From: Hypericum androsaemum
Taxonomy: Eukaryota > Streptophyta > Magnoliopsida > Malpighiales > Hypericaceae
Assembly: GCA_963995505.1 (NCBI GenBank)
Contig: OZ023199.1
Coordinates: forward strand, 1,364,001-1,428,000
Length of the DNA stretch: 64,000 nt
Direction of reading: 5' to 3'
The notes under the pieces were generated by a model. The model saw only the letters and a list, made by a program, of their open reading frames with translations, searched no databases and was not told the DNA's origin. Made by a program: the position numbers and the translations under genes. Below, in pieces: positions 1 to 10,520 of the stretch; position 1 is the stretch's first letter; every line of letters starts with the position of its first letter.

Positions 1-138
1 CATGATGAGTTTGGTTCTTGGCAAGTGTAATAGTAGAATTATTGTCCATATAAATCTTCATTGCATCAGCAAATTGAGGAGGTGCGTACAAGTCTTAAAG
101 TCTATCTTTCTTCTCTACGGGCAATTCGGGCAGTTCGA

Positions 139-566
139 ATGGAAGAAAGGATTTGAAGTCCGCATACAAGTCTTGGTGGTTCATGAAAAAAGACATCTTA
201 GAGCAGCCTCCAATGGAGGAACATTTCCCTCCTTGTATCTTCTTAAAATGCTTAAGAATTATCCATAGGCATTAGGCTGGCCTTCGAATCTAGTCTTGAC
301 CTTTTTAACAAACTTCCATGCTTAAAATGTTTGAATTTCTATATCCAAACTTAAATTGACTATGTGGAATTATCAAGTTTATAAACATGTTTATCATATT
401 TGAGATTAAAATGTGATCATTTAAATACCTATGCCTATGGAGAATTCTCAAGCATTTTAAGAAGATGCAAGGAGAGAAATGTTCCTTTATGAGGGCTGCT
501 CTAAGATGTATAATTTTTTCAGGAACCACCAAGACTTGTATGCAAACTTCAAGTCCTTTCTTGTCA
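139..566. repeat. Foldback: about 135-bp inverted repeat arms around a 158-bp spacer
   Basis: Bases 139-272 read in reverse complement align with 431-566 at close to 90 percent identity by eye, both passing through AAGCATTTTAAGAAGAT and ACCACCAAGACTTGTATG. The arms are copia-derived sequence; the spacer resembles a different repeat found again near 24445-24540. Confidence 0.8.
335..425 (+). repeat. Dispersed repeat, inverted copy near 24445-24540
   Basis: The stretch containing ATGTGGAATTATCAAGTTTA recurs in reverse complement at about 24445-24540 with the same flanking words (AACTTAAATTGA and ACTAAAATGTGATAA). It has no coding potential. It occupies the spacer of the 139-566 foldback. Confidence 0.7.
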
Positions 567-1872
567 TAGGATTAAACAGTTTGTAGCCGCTGAAATTTTT
601 ACCATTGATAAAAAATATGCACCTTTGATTTTTGTCATCTAGCTTCATTCTCTCCTCCTCCTGAACTTTGGCATAGGCAATAGAACCAAATATCCGAAAA
701 TGATCAACTCTTCATTTTCTCATACTCCACGCTTCTTTTGGGGTAACATCTTTAAGTCTCTTCATAGGAAATCTGTTCAATAGATAAACAGCTGTAGACA
801 TGGTATCTCCCCAAAACTCTTTAGGAACGTTCTTCTCTTTCAACATACACCGAACCAAATTGAAAATGGTGCGGTGCTTCCTTTCTGAAATATCATTTTG
901 TTGAGGTCTGTAGGACATGGTAAGCTGGTGTACAACTCTATTATTCCTGCAAAATCTTCAAATTCATTGGAGGTATATTCGCCTCCCCGATCAATTCTAA
1001 TACATTTCAAAAAACAACCACTCTACTTTTCAACCATATTTTTAAAATCTTTGAATTTATCTAGCACCTCATTCTTATTCCGGATCATATAGATCCAAGT
1101 CTTGCAACTAAAATCGTCAGTGAAAGTGACAAATACCTATTTCCTCCAATAGAAACATGCTTAATTGGTCTGCATACATATACATACGAAAGGGCTAGTT
1201 CAAGCCTTTCAACTACCCTCAAGACTTCTTTCCTTCAAATGGCTTTCTTAGTTGCTTGCCCAAAACACATACTTCACGCAACTTGTTTGGTGGACTCAAC
1301 TTTGACAAGCCAAATACCATCTTATTTTTCTCCATCAACGGTAAAGCTTAAAAATTCAAATGCCCATATCTAGAATGCCAGAGAGTGGACAAATCCTCCA
1401 CACAAACCTTCAAATAATTCTCTTGCGCAATAGATATGTGAAGAAGAAACATCCGATTTTTTGTCATGGGCACACAAATAATCAATCTGTTTTCGTTGTC
1501 ACGGAAAAACAGCTTATTATAATCTCTCTCTAGCAATTGGCCCAAACTCAAAATATTATTCTTCATATCAGGGACACAATAGACATCTGAAATGTATCAG
1601 TGATCACCATTCTTGAGTTGGAGAATAATTTTACCTTTACCAGCAACTGACCTTTGTGACTGATCACCAAAAACAATGCTCCCATGATGAAGAAGCCATA
1701 CAATTTTTCACTCCTTCCAAATTATTTCCTTCGCTGATTTTTTATGATCCTTCCCTCGGGAACGATACGCAGATTTGGTTTGTGTACACAAGTTCACTAA
1801 GCACCTTTTGTCTTCAAAGTGAGGGCCTCAAGTAAAGTGAATCTGCACTAAAATGCATAGACAAATTTGACA

Positions 1873-1883
1873 CTCTGATACCA
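1873..1883 (-). other. Primer binding site for initiator tRNA-Met
   Basis: On the minus strand the sequence is TGGTATCAGAG, the standard plant retrotransposon site complementary to the 3' end of initiator methionine tRNA. It lies four bases inside the LTR at 1888-2100. Confidence 0.85.
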
Positions 1884-1887
1884 AATT

Positions 1888-2100
1888 TGTTGGAGAAGGT
1901 TTGTGAACAAACTACTATTTTATCGTAGAAAATTCTTTTGTTGTAGATTACAAATACATCAAGCCTTTTTATAGCGATCTAGAGTAAATAAAGAGACTAT
2001 TATTTTCAATTCCCATGTAGGATGCATGAACTCTCTAGATTCATCTTAATGCATGAACCTTACAACATGCATGAATCTTTTTAAGTTTATACTTTTAACA
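1888..2100 (-). repeat. Copia LTR (5' LTR of the minus-strand element)
   Basis: Begins TGTTGGAG and ends TTTTAACA, so it has the TG...CA ends of an LTR. It matches the LTR at 26492-26746 apart from an indel of about 40 bases. On the coding side it is followed by a primer binding site (1873-1883), which fixes it as the 5' LTR of an element read right to left. No matching target duplication can be tested because the other end is outside the window. Confidence 0.82.
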
Positions 2101-3895
2101 CCCAGAACTAGAAACGGCCAAATGGATTAATACCCCAATATAATAAAAACCCCACCCCCGACAAATCGATAATCCCAATGAAACCCACCTCAAAAATAGG
2201 CCAAAAAGAGAAACAGATATCACGACGAAGAAGAACCCAATTCATTAATTCAACGAAGGGACAAAAACCAAAGTCCCTTTGTTGGATTCTTGGTCGGTGT
2301 GTTGATTTTATTTGGGAAAGGAAAATCTTGGACGTGGTTTTTTTGGTTCTATTTTGAAAGGAATGCTTGTGTGGGGAATTAGAAATTCTTAGCCTCTTTG
2401 TCCTTTCCTTGTTTTCCCTTGGCGGGAAGACTCGAGACTTCTTTCTTTTGTCTTCGTGTCTGTTCCTAGAGTGAGAGATTGTCTGTTGGCTGCTGTAGCT
2501 GATCTGAAAAACCCAAGTCCCTTTGTTCCGGTTCTTGGAGGTCATTAAGAACAACAGATCTTTGGGACCTAGATCTCGACGAAGAAATATTAAAGTTGAA
2601 GCCGTTAAAAAAATTATTAGTTGAGCGATGACGTCAACGGTGAGTTCGATAGGGACCTCAGAGCTGATAACAGTAAGAATCGCATTTGCAATTTAGTCAA
2701 ACATTAAAGATCGGAGGATAATTTGGACCAATTTTATTGTATATTTATTTAGTTGTAATAACTCAACTTTAATCATATTCGATGGGAATAGTTTCAAAGA
2801 ATTGTTGAATTAGCTGGCTACTATGAAGCTTGATCATGATGATGAAGTGCATGCACTAATCTTGTTAAACTACACCAACACTTTGGTGAATACGATAAGA
2901 ACGAATTTTACCTCGTTTTAAGAGTCGGTAGATTAATTTTTCACTATTTCAAAAATAAAAAATAATTTATTTGAGAAGGAAATAAAACCAAAAACAGTGT
3001 AAAATCCATTATTTAAACAAATCCGCTAAATTTAAATTCACCAAACAAAACTACATATCTGATTTTTTAATGCATATCAGATAGTCGGGAGATACTAATA
3101 TCTTCATTAATAGGCATGAGGGAAGAAGCCTAACTCCGGTTTCCTTACCTCGAAAATTGTTTTCCTTATCTAGGAAAATATTACCGTTTTTCAAAAAGTC
3201 CTACCATACACGAACTTAATTAATTAATCTGGTTGAATAGAGATATCAACTAAAGAAGGGCAGTGGATCCAGTCCGGAGTGAAGGAGTCATTTCGGACTA
3301 TTTAGACTGAATGATCACTAATGGCATGCCCCATTTACGACAGTGGCAAGCCTAATTATTGATAATGGCTCGCGTCCTACGACAATGGCAGACTCAGTTA
3401 TCGATAATAGTATGTTAGTGATCCTCTGCCGTGAGCAGACTTTTTTTATTTTTGTTCCTGTGCTTTAACTTTTTTGCAAAAAAACTCCCGTGTGTTCTTC
3501 ACTCCAAACGGCCCGGAATGGACCCATTCCGGACTTAATCCAAGCCCACCAAAGAAGACTGACATGGATTTGCAAATTAGACAATTTCGGAACCTATGTG
3601 CCACCAAATGAAGGAGAACATGATAAAAACAGTAGAGGAAAAACCTACCTAAAGAGGCCAATATGGGAAATATCATAATGACAATTTTCAATTGACCAAA
3701 GCCATTGCATCTTAGAATTAAGAAACCTTATAATTGAGACCTCTTGACTAATAATGTTGTTTACATTTAATTCAATCTTAATTTAGGAAAGCACTCTAAA
3801 ATTTTCCATATTTGAGATTACATAAACGGCAACATTCATAAAAGCCAGACACTAGGTGACATCAATATCCATTCGGGGAAAAAATATTCTTTGCC
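2101..3895. other. Intergenic, no gene recognised
   Basis: No protein similarity was seen. The longest open frame (2108-2554, minus) is low-complexity and resembles nothing known. A 9-bp perfect stem with a 2-base loop lies at 3513-3532. A stretch near 3060-3180 recurs in diverged form near 23770-23890, so part of this spacer is repetitive. Confidence 0.5.
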
Positions 3896-3904
3896 TATAA
3901 ATAT
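3896..3904 (+). promoter_or_regulatory. Putative TATA box of the 14-Cys peptide gene
   Basis: TATAAATAT lies 94-102 bases upstream of the start codon at 3998, which leaves room for a leader of roughly 65-70 bases. Confidence 0.6.
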
Positions 3905-3997
3905 TTCTTTATAGGTGTTACTATCTATCTATCCAGGACTCTTTCTTTTCGAATTATAATTGAATAAAAGGAATTAAAGTCCATATCCAACCAACAA

Positions 3998-4679
3998 ATG
4001 GAAAATTTTGCTCGCAGCAAGATCGTCTTCTTGGTTATCGTCTGCTTGGTTGCACTCAGTAAATCTCTTGATCTATTTCTTCATACAATTTTTTTCAATA
4101 AATAGCCATATTGATAAATATTACTCATTAATAGAGAATTTAGACTTCCGTCAAATTCTCTTAAGTCTGCCATTAGTCCAAATATTTTTGACAAGATCAA
4201 TTCTACTTGTGTTTGTATATACGTGGAAAAATTTGAACTACTATTTTAAAAACAATTTAGTGAGATTTAGAGATATTGTTCCTTCCGCAATATCTGATAA
4301 AATTAGAACAACTCTCGTTTTTTAACGTACATTTTTACACTATGAATATATCTAACATCGACGCATTTTGTCGTTAAGCTAAATACCTTTTAATCATGAC
4401 TGTTTTTTTAATTGATGATTACTTGCAGGCGGGCTGACTACGGCGTCGTTTTCAATGACAAAGATAAAATGTACCCGCGATCCTGACTGTGCGTTGGTTT
4501 GTCCCAAACAACACGGATTCTCATATTGCGACCCCACAACCCACTTCTGTGCCTGCGTCGGGACCTCGCCGGCCGGAACAGCGTGTAAGACGGACAGGGA
4601 TTGCGTCCCCAAGTGTAAAGGTTGCCAGTTCGCCGGCTGCTCCGGTGGCATTTGCTTTTGCAGCGGCTGTCCTCATTAA
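3998..4679 (+). CDS. Secreted two-domain cysteine-rich (defensin-like) peptide, 14 Cys
   Basis: Two exons, 3998-4058 and 4429-4679, give 103 residues; the GT-AG intron splits the codon after residue 20 (phase 1). Exon 1 is a signal peptide with a hydrophobic core (KIVFLVIVCLVAL). The mature part has two cysteine modules: C-X5-C-X3-C-X8-C-X6-C-X-C, then C-X5-C-X3-C-X2-C-X4-C-X4-C-X-C-X2-C, ending SGCPH. The C-X5-C-X3-C...C-X-C layout is that of plant defensin-like and nodule-type cysteine-rich peptides, which are secreted and usually act in defence, reproduction or symbiosis. The intron after the signal peptide is also typical of that group. The gene at 24659-25034 has the same intron phase and first-module spacing, so the two are paralogues. 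Function is unknown, and membership of a named subfamily is inference. Confidence 0.78.
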
Positions 4680-4767
4680 AGGACTCGCTCAAGTTTGTAT
4701 TAATCTGTTAGTTTCCATCTAATACCAAAAATTTAATGGTTTCCATCTCTAGCTATATGTGAGATGC

Positions 4768-4773
4768 AATAAA
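4768..4773 (+). terminator. Putative polyadenylation signal
   Basis: AATAAA, 89 bases after the stop codon of the 14-Cys peptide gene, in AT-rich downstream DNA. Confidence 0.5.
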
Positions 4774-5508
4774 TTATGTATCCGGATTTTGAATTAATTG
4801 CAATAATTGTGACACATGTGTTTCCGATCATTTCAATCGGAATGATTTTAATGAGATTTTAACATGATATCAGAACGGTTAATTTCGTACCACAGATAAT
4901 TAGTTTAGTAGAACCCTCCTAAAGTGATAATGTTTAGATTCAAGAAAAATATTACTTTAGAGAATTGATAGCGTAAGAATTTACTTTTTAACTTAGAGAT
5001 AATTAAAATTAAAATTTTGACCACTAAATACATATACATTAAAAAATGACATCTACCGTTTATTCAAATCTTGACTCAGATATTTTTGTTACAATAACAC
5101 CCGTGATTACAATGATCGTTTGATGACAATTTACAAAATAAAGGATAATATAAAATTATCAAACAAACAAGATTTACACAAATCAATATCTTAAAATAAT
5201 TTTCAAATTCGTAAAGAATATAAAAATATTTGTATTAATTAATTCTATACAAAAATTATGATCGAAATTCATCACTAAGAATTTCTAAAAAATATTAGTT
5301 ATTATGATAAAATAGTTATTAGATTTTAACACTAATTTTAACTTGAGATCGATATTTTTTTTAAGTTTAGAGATTTACAGTGTACAAATACCTTGTATTG
5401 CATAGATGATCATAACCAGACATTAATTTACAAGTACCTTGTATTACACATGTAATAGATACATAGATATTTAATTAATTTTAGGATATGGAGGGAAATA
5501 TGATGACG
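4774..5508. other. AT-rich intergenic, nothing recognised
   Basis: No open frame of interest and no clear repeat. It is the shared 3' side of the plus-strand peptide gene and the minus-strand protease gene. The phrase around 5391-5440 (TTGTATTGCATAGATGATCAT) recurs at 39295-39315. Confidence 0.4.
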
Positions 5509-7033
5509 TTACGCAGTGGGATAGGAAGCCTTCATTGCAATCCCGCAGAGGCCTTCTTTTGCTGCAACATCCTTTTGCATCCGAATGTATCCCTCTTCGC
5601 CCCATTGCGGCCCCCACGAGTTCTTAACAATCCAATAGTTGGTCCCTTTGCTCTCCCCGTATCCAACAACAGCAACTCCATGGTCCAGCTCGGTCGTACA
5701 GGTCCCGTTAAAGATGCCGCTCTTGTAGAACTGGAAGTCGAACGAACCACCATCAATGGCGACAGCGATCGGCTGGTTCGCGGCCGCCTTCTCCAGGGCG
5801 CCTTCGTTGTTCGCTGGGACGTCTTCGTGTCCGGTTATCGTGGCCGCGTGGTTGGCTGCCTTTTGCTTGTTGCAGGTGCCGTCCGATGCTTGGTACGGGT
5901 AGTTTGCCTCGGTGGTTATGCCGTGGTTTTGTACGACGAATGTGAAGGCGTCGTCCATCCACCCGCCCGAGCAGCCTTGGTCCTGACTCGTCGCGTCGCA
6001 GTCTACGATTTCTTGCTCCGAAAGAGAGAGTAGTTTGCCTGTTGTTAGCTGGTTGATTCCCTCCATGGCAGCCACCGCGGAAAATGCCCAACATGAACCT
6101 GTCATTGCATATTGTAAGTTCCATATGTAAAAGTTAGTTCAGCAAAATAGTAAAACGAAAATCTCCGTATCAAACTTAAAATCATAAGTTGGGTGTACCA
6201 ATATTTACAGAAATTGGACATATAACATGTACCAAAATGTAGTTAGATAAACTCGTAAAAAAGTTAAACTAACTTAATCAAAAAATATTAAATTTGGGTC
6301 ATTAAAAATATAATTGTGTTAGATAATTGTTGGAAGATTTTGTTACCAACAGATTTGTAGGCATGTAATCTTATGGATGACTTACCCTTTAATCTAAAAT
6401 ACAGCGAATTTGGATTTTCTAAAAGATTGATTGATATTGGCCTGAAACTATTGCGCCGTATAACAAAATGTAACTATTATGGAGTAATTTGTAAGAATTG
6501 GATTTTTTGCCAAATGTTAGAAACTTCTTAGTTTTTTCCCAAAAAATTATAATTTACGTTCTGAATATCCTATCAGAATTCTTACCGCATTGGCCTTGGT
6601 TTTTGATGGGGGTGACAGCCCCATTCTTTCTCCAATCCACACTAGATGGAACAGCAGTGACATTCTCGTACTTGAAGCCAGTCTGGTCAGGGCACAAGTG
6701 GGCCTTGTACCTGTTCCTCGCCTTGAACTCCTCATTTGTAAGATCAGCAAACTGGTTGATACCCAGCTTGTATCCCATGTTCGCTTCGCGGTTAAACTCG
6801 TCAATCCGAGCAGCGTTGTCTTTGAATATCCGGAACCGCATCTCCTTCTCGTATTGGTTTTCGTAAACACGTCCATGGCGAGCCATCCACTGCTCGTATC
6901 GCTCGTCATACGACGATGATGATGATGCTCCCGAGAAGGTGCGAGCGGCTTGAGACGGGGTGATCCATGCTCCTAACACCAGTAGTATCATGGTCAAAGA
7001 AAATCGAATTTTGCTATAACTTGTGAAATCCAT
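5509..7033 (-). CDS. Papain-family (C1A) cysteine protease, SAG39/SAG12-like
   Basis: Two exons on the minus strand, 7033-6586 and 6098-5509, give 345 residues, a normal length for this family. The intron interrupts the glycine codon just before the active-site cysteine (QCG/SCWAF), as in the neighbour at 8393. In order: signal peptide (about 1-29), I29 propeptide with the ERFNIN-type helix and [12 protein letters not shown], then a mature protease starting near [15 protein letters not shown]. Catalytic residues are Cys152 (GSCWAFS), His289 ([12 protein letters not shown]) and Asn309 ([13 protein letters not shown]); the GCSGG motif follows Cys152. There is no KDEL tail, so delivery to vacuole or apoplast rather than ER retention is expected. 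Relatives with the same SYPTA end are senescence-associated proteases. All key residues are present, so it looks functional. Confidence 0.93.
6248..6550 (+). repeat. Intron segment of the 5509-7033 protease, duplicated at 7672-7980
   Basis: Most of the single intron of the minus-strand protease recurs in the same orientation at 7672-7980. Shared words include AATAATTGTTGGAAGATTTT and GGCATGTAATCTTATGGATG. Confidence 0.85.
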
Positions 7034-7110
7034 GTTGTTTGTAATGTATTAGTGTTTGGAATGTTTTGGGGATGTTGGGATGTCTGATGCAATTAGCCCA
7101 GAGATTTATG

Positions 7111-7118
7111 TATATATA
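7111..7118 (-). promoter_or_regulatory. Putative TATA box of the minus-strand protease gene
   Basis: TATATATA on the minus strand, 78-85 bases upstream of the start codon at 7033. Confidence 0.5.
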
Positions 7119-7313
7119 GATTCTGTATTTTGTTGAATGGTACTTCAACTTTTGTTGATTCTCCGTGGCTTTTAATTTGTTTGCAATTACGTGCCCGTGA
7201 GGATATCCTGAAAGAAAGATTAAACGCACGTAGCTGCAGATTTGGATGTTGTTGCTGTTGTCTTAATCCCTGATCGATGATTTACTTGTTTAGTTCTAAG
7301 TACTAGTATAACA

Positions 7314-7668
7314 TGTAAGAATTCCCGTATCCTTCCCAAAACTTTAAGGTAATTAGTAGGTGGATCATCCAGACTTATAAACAGGCCCAACCCACTTGCA
7401 ACTTCCAATGTGGGATTCTCTCCAACACGCCCCCTCAAACAAAGCCTATCGGGCTGAAGTTTGCACGGGCTTCACATTGCCTCTCGTGCTTTCAAAGGCG
7501 GGCCGTGCGAGCACAACGGGCCATGGGCTCGTTAGAGCAATTAGCTCTGATACCATGTAAGAATTCTCATATCCTTCCCAAAACCTTAAGGTAGTGAGTA
7601 GGTGGATCATCCAGACTTATAAAAGGCCCAATCCACTTGCAACTTCCAATGTGGAATTCTCTCCAATA
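7314..7668 (-). mobile_element. TRIM (terminal-repeat retrotransposon in miniature)
   Basis: Two direct repeats of about 114 bp (7314-7427 and 7556-7668) flank a 128-bp non-coding middle. Read on the minus strand they start TGTTGGAGAG (5' copy TATTGGAGAG) and end TTCTTACA. Next to the 5' repeat (7545-7555) is TGGTATCAGAG, the tRNA-Met primer binding site; beside the 3' repeat is a GAGGGGG polypurine tract. It encodes nothing and would depend on another element's enzymes. No clean 5-bp target duplication was seen. It lies between the two protease genes, next to the stray intron copy. Confidence 0.88.
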
Positions 7669-7671
7669 TTA

Positions 7672-7980
7672 ATTAGTAAAAAAGTTAAACTAACTTAATC
7701 AAAAAATTTTAAATTTGAATGATTAAAAATATAATTGTGTAAAATAATTGTTGGAAGATTTTTTCGCCAACAAATCTGTAGGCATGTAATCTTATGGATG
7801 ACTTACCCTTTACTCTAAAATACAACGAATTTAGTTTTTCTGAAAGGTAGATATATATTTTCCTGAAACTATTGTGCCGCATAACAAAATGAAGCTATGG
7901 ACTAATTTCTAAGAATTGGATCTTCGAGTATATCATGTCAAAAATGTTAAAATCTTCTTAGTTTTTTTCTCAAAAATTTT
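7672..7980 (+). repeat. Stray copy of the protease intron
   Basis: Direct repeat of 6248-6550 at roughly 85 percent identity, with no flanking exon sequence. It sits upstream of the plus-strand protease and starts at the TRIM boundary. It may be the remnant of a third, deleted protease copy. Confidence 0.8.
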
Positions 7981-8296
7981 GATCACACAGAAATTGGACG
8001 TTATAGAGAATAACTCAATAACCTAATGTTAAAATACTACTCTCAATATATCAATATTGCTCAAAAAGAAATTGTCCCTATTGATAATGTAATATAGAGA
8101 ACCTTTACTCTAATGCAGATGTGGTACAAAAACCACAAAAAATGTAAACCAAAATCCTTCCAAATTGTATATACAGAAAAAGAAACAAGATTTTAGCTTA
8201 ATGGTCAGCTTCCAAATTGTATTCTCTTCGTTACGTAGTTCTTGAAGGAGGAATCTGTCTTCTAAAACTAAGGTCAAAGTGGACTCAATGGCACCC

Positions 8297-8305
8297 TATA
8301 AATAG
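8297..8305 (+). promoter_or_regulatory. Putative TATA box of the plus-strand protease gene
   Basis: TATAAATAG, 88-96 bases upstream of the start codon at 8393; expected transcription start is near 8330. Confidence 0.65.
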
Positions 8306-8392
8306 CATACTGAGTGGATGAACTTAGCATCATCTCTCACAGGCAATACACCTCTTTACAATTGCTTAAGCTGCAAGAAGTAATAGTCTACC

Positions 8393-9505
8393 ATGGAATT
8401 CACTGGCCACAGCAAATTCATCTGTTTGGTACTTGTCTTCTTTTTAGGAGCTTGGGCCTCTCTGTCCGTAGCCCGGACCGTTCCCGAGGCGTCCATGTAC
8501 GAGGGGCACGTGCAGTGGATGGCGCGATATGGACGTGTTTACAAGGATGAAACCGAGAGGGAGATGCGCCAAAAGGTGTTTAAAGAGAATGTAGAACGGA
8601 TCGACGCTTTCAACCGGGACGGAAGCAAGTCTTACAAGCTAGGAGTCAACAAGTTTGCGGATCTTACGAATGAGGAGTTCAAGGCGACAAGGAACAGGTT
8701 CAAGGGCCATATGTGCTCTGAGCAAGCAGGACCTTTCAGGTATGAGAATGCTTCTGATGTACCATCTACCATGGACTGGAGGAAGAAGGGAGCCGTCACA
8801 CCGATCAAGGACCAAGGACAATGCGGTAAGTGCCTCTTTTGGATCGACGTTCTTCCTTCTTAACCAAAAATTGCGCGAAACATTCGACTGATCGATGGTC
8901 ATTTCCTAATTACAGGTTCTTGCTGGGCGTTTTCGACGGTTGCATCGGTAGAAGGAATCACCCAGCTAACCACCGGAAAGTTGATTTCTCTTTCGGAACA
9001 GGAGCTGGTTGATTGTGACACCAAGGGAGAAGATCAAGGGTGTCAGGGTGGCCTAATGGACGACGCCTTCAAGTTCATCATCACAAATCAAGGACTAACC
9101 ACCGAAGCTAACTACCCGTATGACGCAGCCGATGGTACTTGCAACGCGAACGAAGCGAGCAACCACGCAGCCAAGATAACCGGATACGAAGATGTTCCAG
9201 CAGACAGTGAAGCTGCGCTCTTGAACGCGGTTGCCAACCAGCCAATCTCCGTGGCCATCGACGCTAGCGGGTTCGAGTTCCAGTTCTACTCCAGCGGCGT
9301 CTTCACAGGCTCTTGTGGCACTGAACTGGACCATGGGGTGGCCGCGGTTGGATATGGAGAGAGCGGTGGGCAAAAGTACTGGCTGGTGAAGAACTCGTGG
9401 GGAACGCAGTGGGGCGAAGAAGGATACATCAGGATGGAAAGAGACATTGCTGCTAAGGAAGGTCTGTGTGGAATAGCAATGCAGGCATCATACCCCACCG
9501 CCTAG
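8393..9505 (+). CDS. Papain-family (C1A) cysteine protease, SAG39-like
   Basis: Exons 8393-8825 and 8916-9505 give 340 residues. The 90-bp intron is in the same place as in the divergent neighbour, between QCG and SCWAF. Parts: signal peptide (about 1-24, ending SLSVA), I29 propeptide ([27 protein letters not shown]), then the mature enzyme from about [15 protein letters not shown]. Catalytic Cys147, His284 and Asn304 are all present, as are the oxyanion glutamine (KDQGQCG) and the GCQGG motif. It ends [12 protein letters not shown] with no ER-retention signal. Expected role: secreted or vacuolar proteolysis, typically in senescence or defence. The gene is divergently placed 1.36 kb from the minus-strand paralogue, so the pair arose by inverted duplication. 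Confidence 0.94.
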
Positions 9506-9895
9506 TCATTCGGAAACAACATCGAATAGCCGACGAGCGCGGGCTCATGATCCAGCCATGTACCATATAAATGTGTATGCTTTTAGTAGCTTCATTTTCA
9601 ACATTGTAATGTACATCTTACCTGTAGAAAAAAAGTATGTACATCTGTTTCTGTTAAAAATTTAGCTGCCTCAGAGCTTTATCTACATCAAGAGAGCTAA
9701 GCATCCTCTAGTTATATTTTAGGATAAATTACTCTAAATTTGGTGGTGTATAGTTAAATAGACGTCGAGGTCCTTTAATTTTGTTAAATTATATTCGGAG
9801 ATCTTTCGCTAACGTCATCAATCAATCTTATTTATAAAATGCGTCGCTATCCTCACCAAAAATTAAAAAGTTTGTTAATCTCTTCTTTCTTTCTT
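9506..9895. other. 3' flank of the protease, no further gene
   Basis: AT-rich 3' untranslated and spacer DNA. No clear AATAAA lies close to the stop. The part from about 9720 is repetitive in style and leads into the MITE at 9896. Confidence 0.4.
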
Positions 9896-10086
9896 GGAAA
9901 AAATACTCTCAGATCCCTGGTCTATGTCATAATTACGGGTAGGTTCTTGCTATTTAAAAAATATTGTGACATCCCTGCTCTTTGTAAAAATGTTGGTCCC
10001 GGGTCCCTGCTCTTAATAATTTTTTGAACAGAAGGGATCCAATCTGTAATTATGACATAGACTACGGAGCCGATGGTAATTTGCCA
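9896..10086. mobile_element. Mutator-like foldback MITE (small copy)
   Basis: The ends, GGAAAAAATACTC on the left and TGGCAAATTACC (reverse complement) on the right, lead into a perfect 16-bp inverted repeat (9921-9936 and 10046-10061, TCTATGTCATAATTAC). Flanks TTCTTTCTT (9887-9895) and ATCTTTCTT (10087-10095) match at 8 of 9 bases, as for a Mutator-type 9-bp target duplication. No coding capacity. Confidence 0.6.
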
Positions 10087-10348
10087 ATCTTTCTTTCCTG
10101 TATTAATAAGTCCACACCTAGCCCATTTTTTATTCCAACGTGGCCCACTTCTGAAGTTCCTTTTCCCTTGGTGTGGCCCAACTCTTATTTAATTTAATTT
10201 AATTTAATCCCCTTTCCAAAAAAGTGACTTGTGTCAAGCGTGTGGCGTCGAGTAGGGTTTGTGCTTTCCTTTGGGGTCCCTTTGAGCTCCTCCTCCCCCC
10301 CACCCCTTCCCTTTTGGTGGTCCCATCTTCCTCCTCTTTCTTGACCCA

Positions 10349-10484
10349 ATGTCGTCGACTGTTGCAGGCGCAGAACAGGTACTTACATAATTACATTGTT
10401 CTTCTTCTTCTTACTGTTGTTCGCTTCTGGAAACCCAATCGTTCGTTCGTTCGTTTGTTGAATGCGCCTCTGTGCGACATTTAC

Positions 10485-10520
<36 letters not shown>

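Larger units (their letters stand above)
1..1872 (-). pseudogene. Decayed Ty1/copia polyprotein, 5' to integrase part plus an RNase H scrap
   Basis: On the minus strand, 1348-1566 encodes a GAG-pre-integrase segment ending in the typical LWHSRYGHLNF motif, and 712-918 encodes the end of the integrase core with PQQNDISERKHRT. Continuing to about 570, a third frame gives VDHFRIFG and AYAKVQEEER, usual for copia integrase tails. Stops and frame changes separate the pieces, so no polyprotein can be made. Bases 1 to about 270 (minus) match the RNase H-side sequence of the fragment at 26734-27180, so the reverse transcriptase between them is missing. Bases 139-566 form a foldback. The element runs right to left: its 5' LTR is at 1888-2100 and the rest lies beyond the window or is deleted. 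Confidence 0.8.

Noticed and set aside
2108..2554. 148-residue minus-strand frame
   Set aside because: Low-complexity composition, no similarity to a known family, no gene-like context.
5488..6033. 181-residue plus-strand frame over the protease gene
   Set aside because: It is the antisense shadow of the intact cysteine protease exon 2 and has no domain of its own.
9721..10110. A larger MITE starting at the AGGATAAATTACTC near 9721
   Set aside because: Only the shorter 9896-10086 unit has matching inverted ends and flanking duplication; the outer boundary has no partner.
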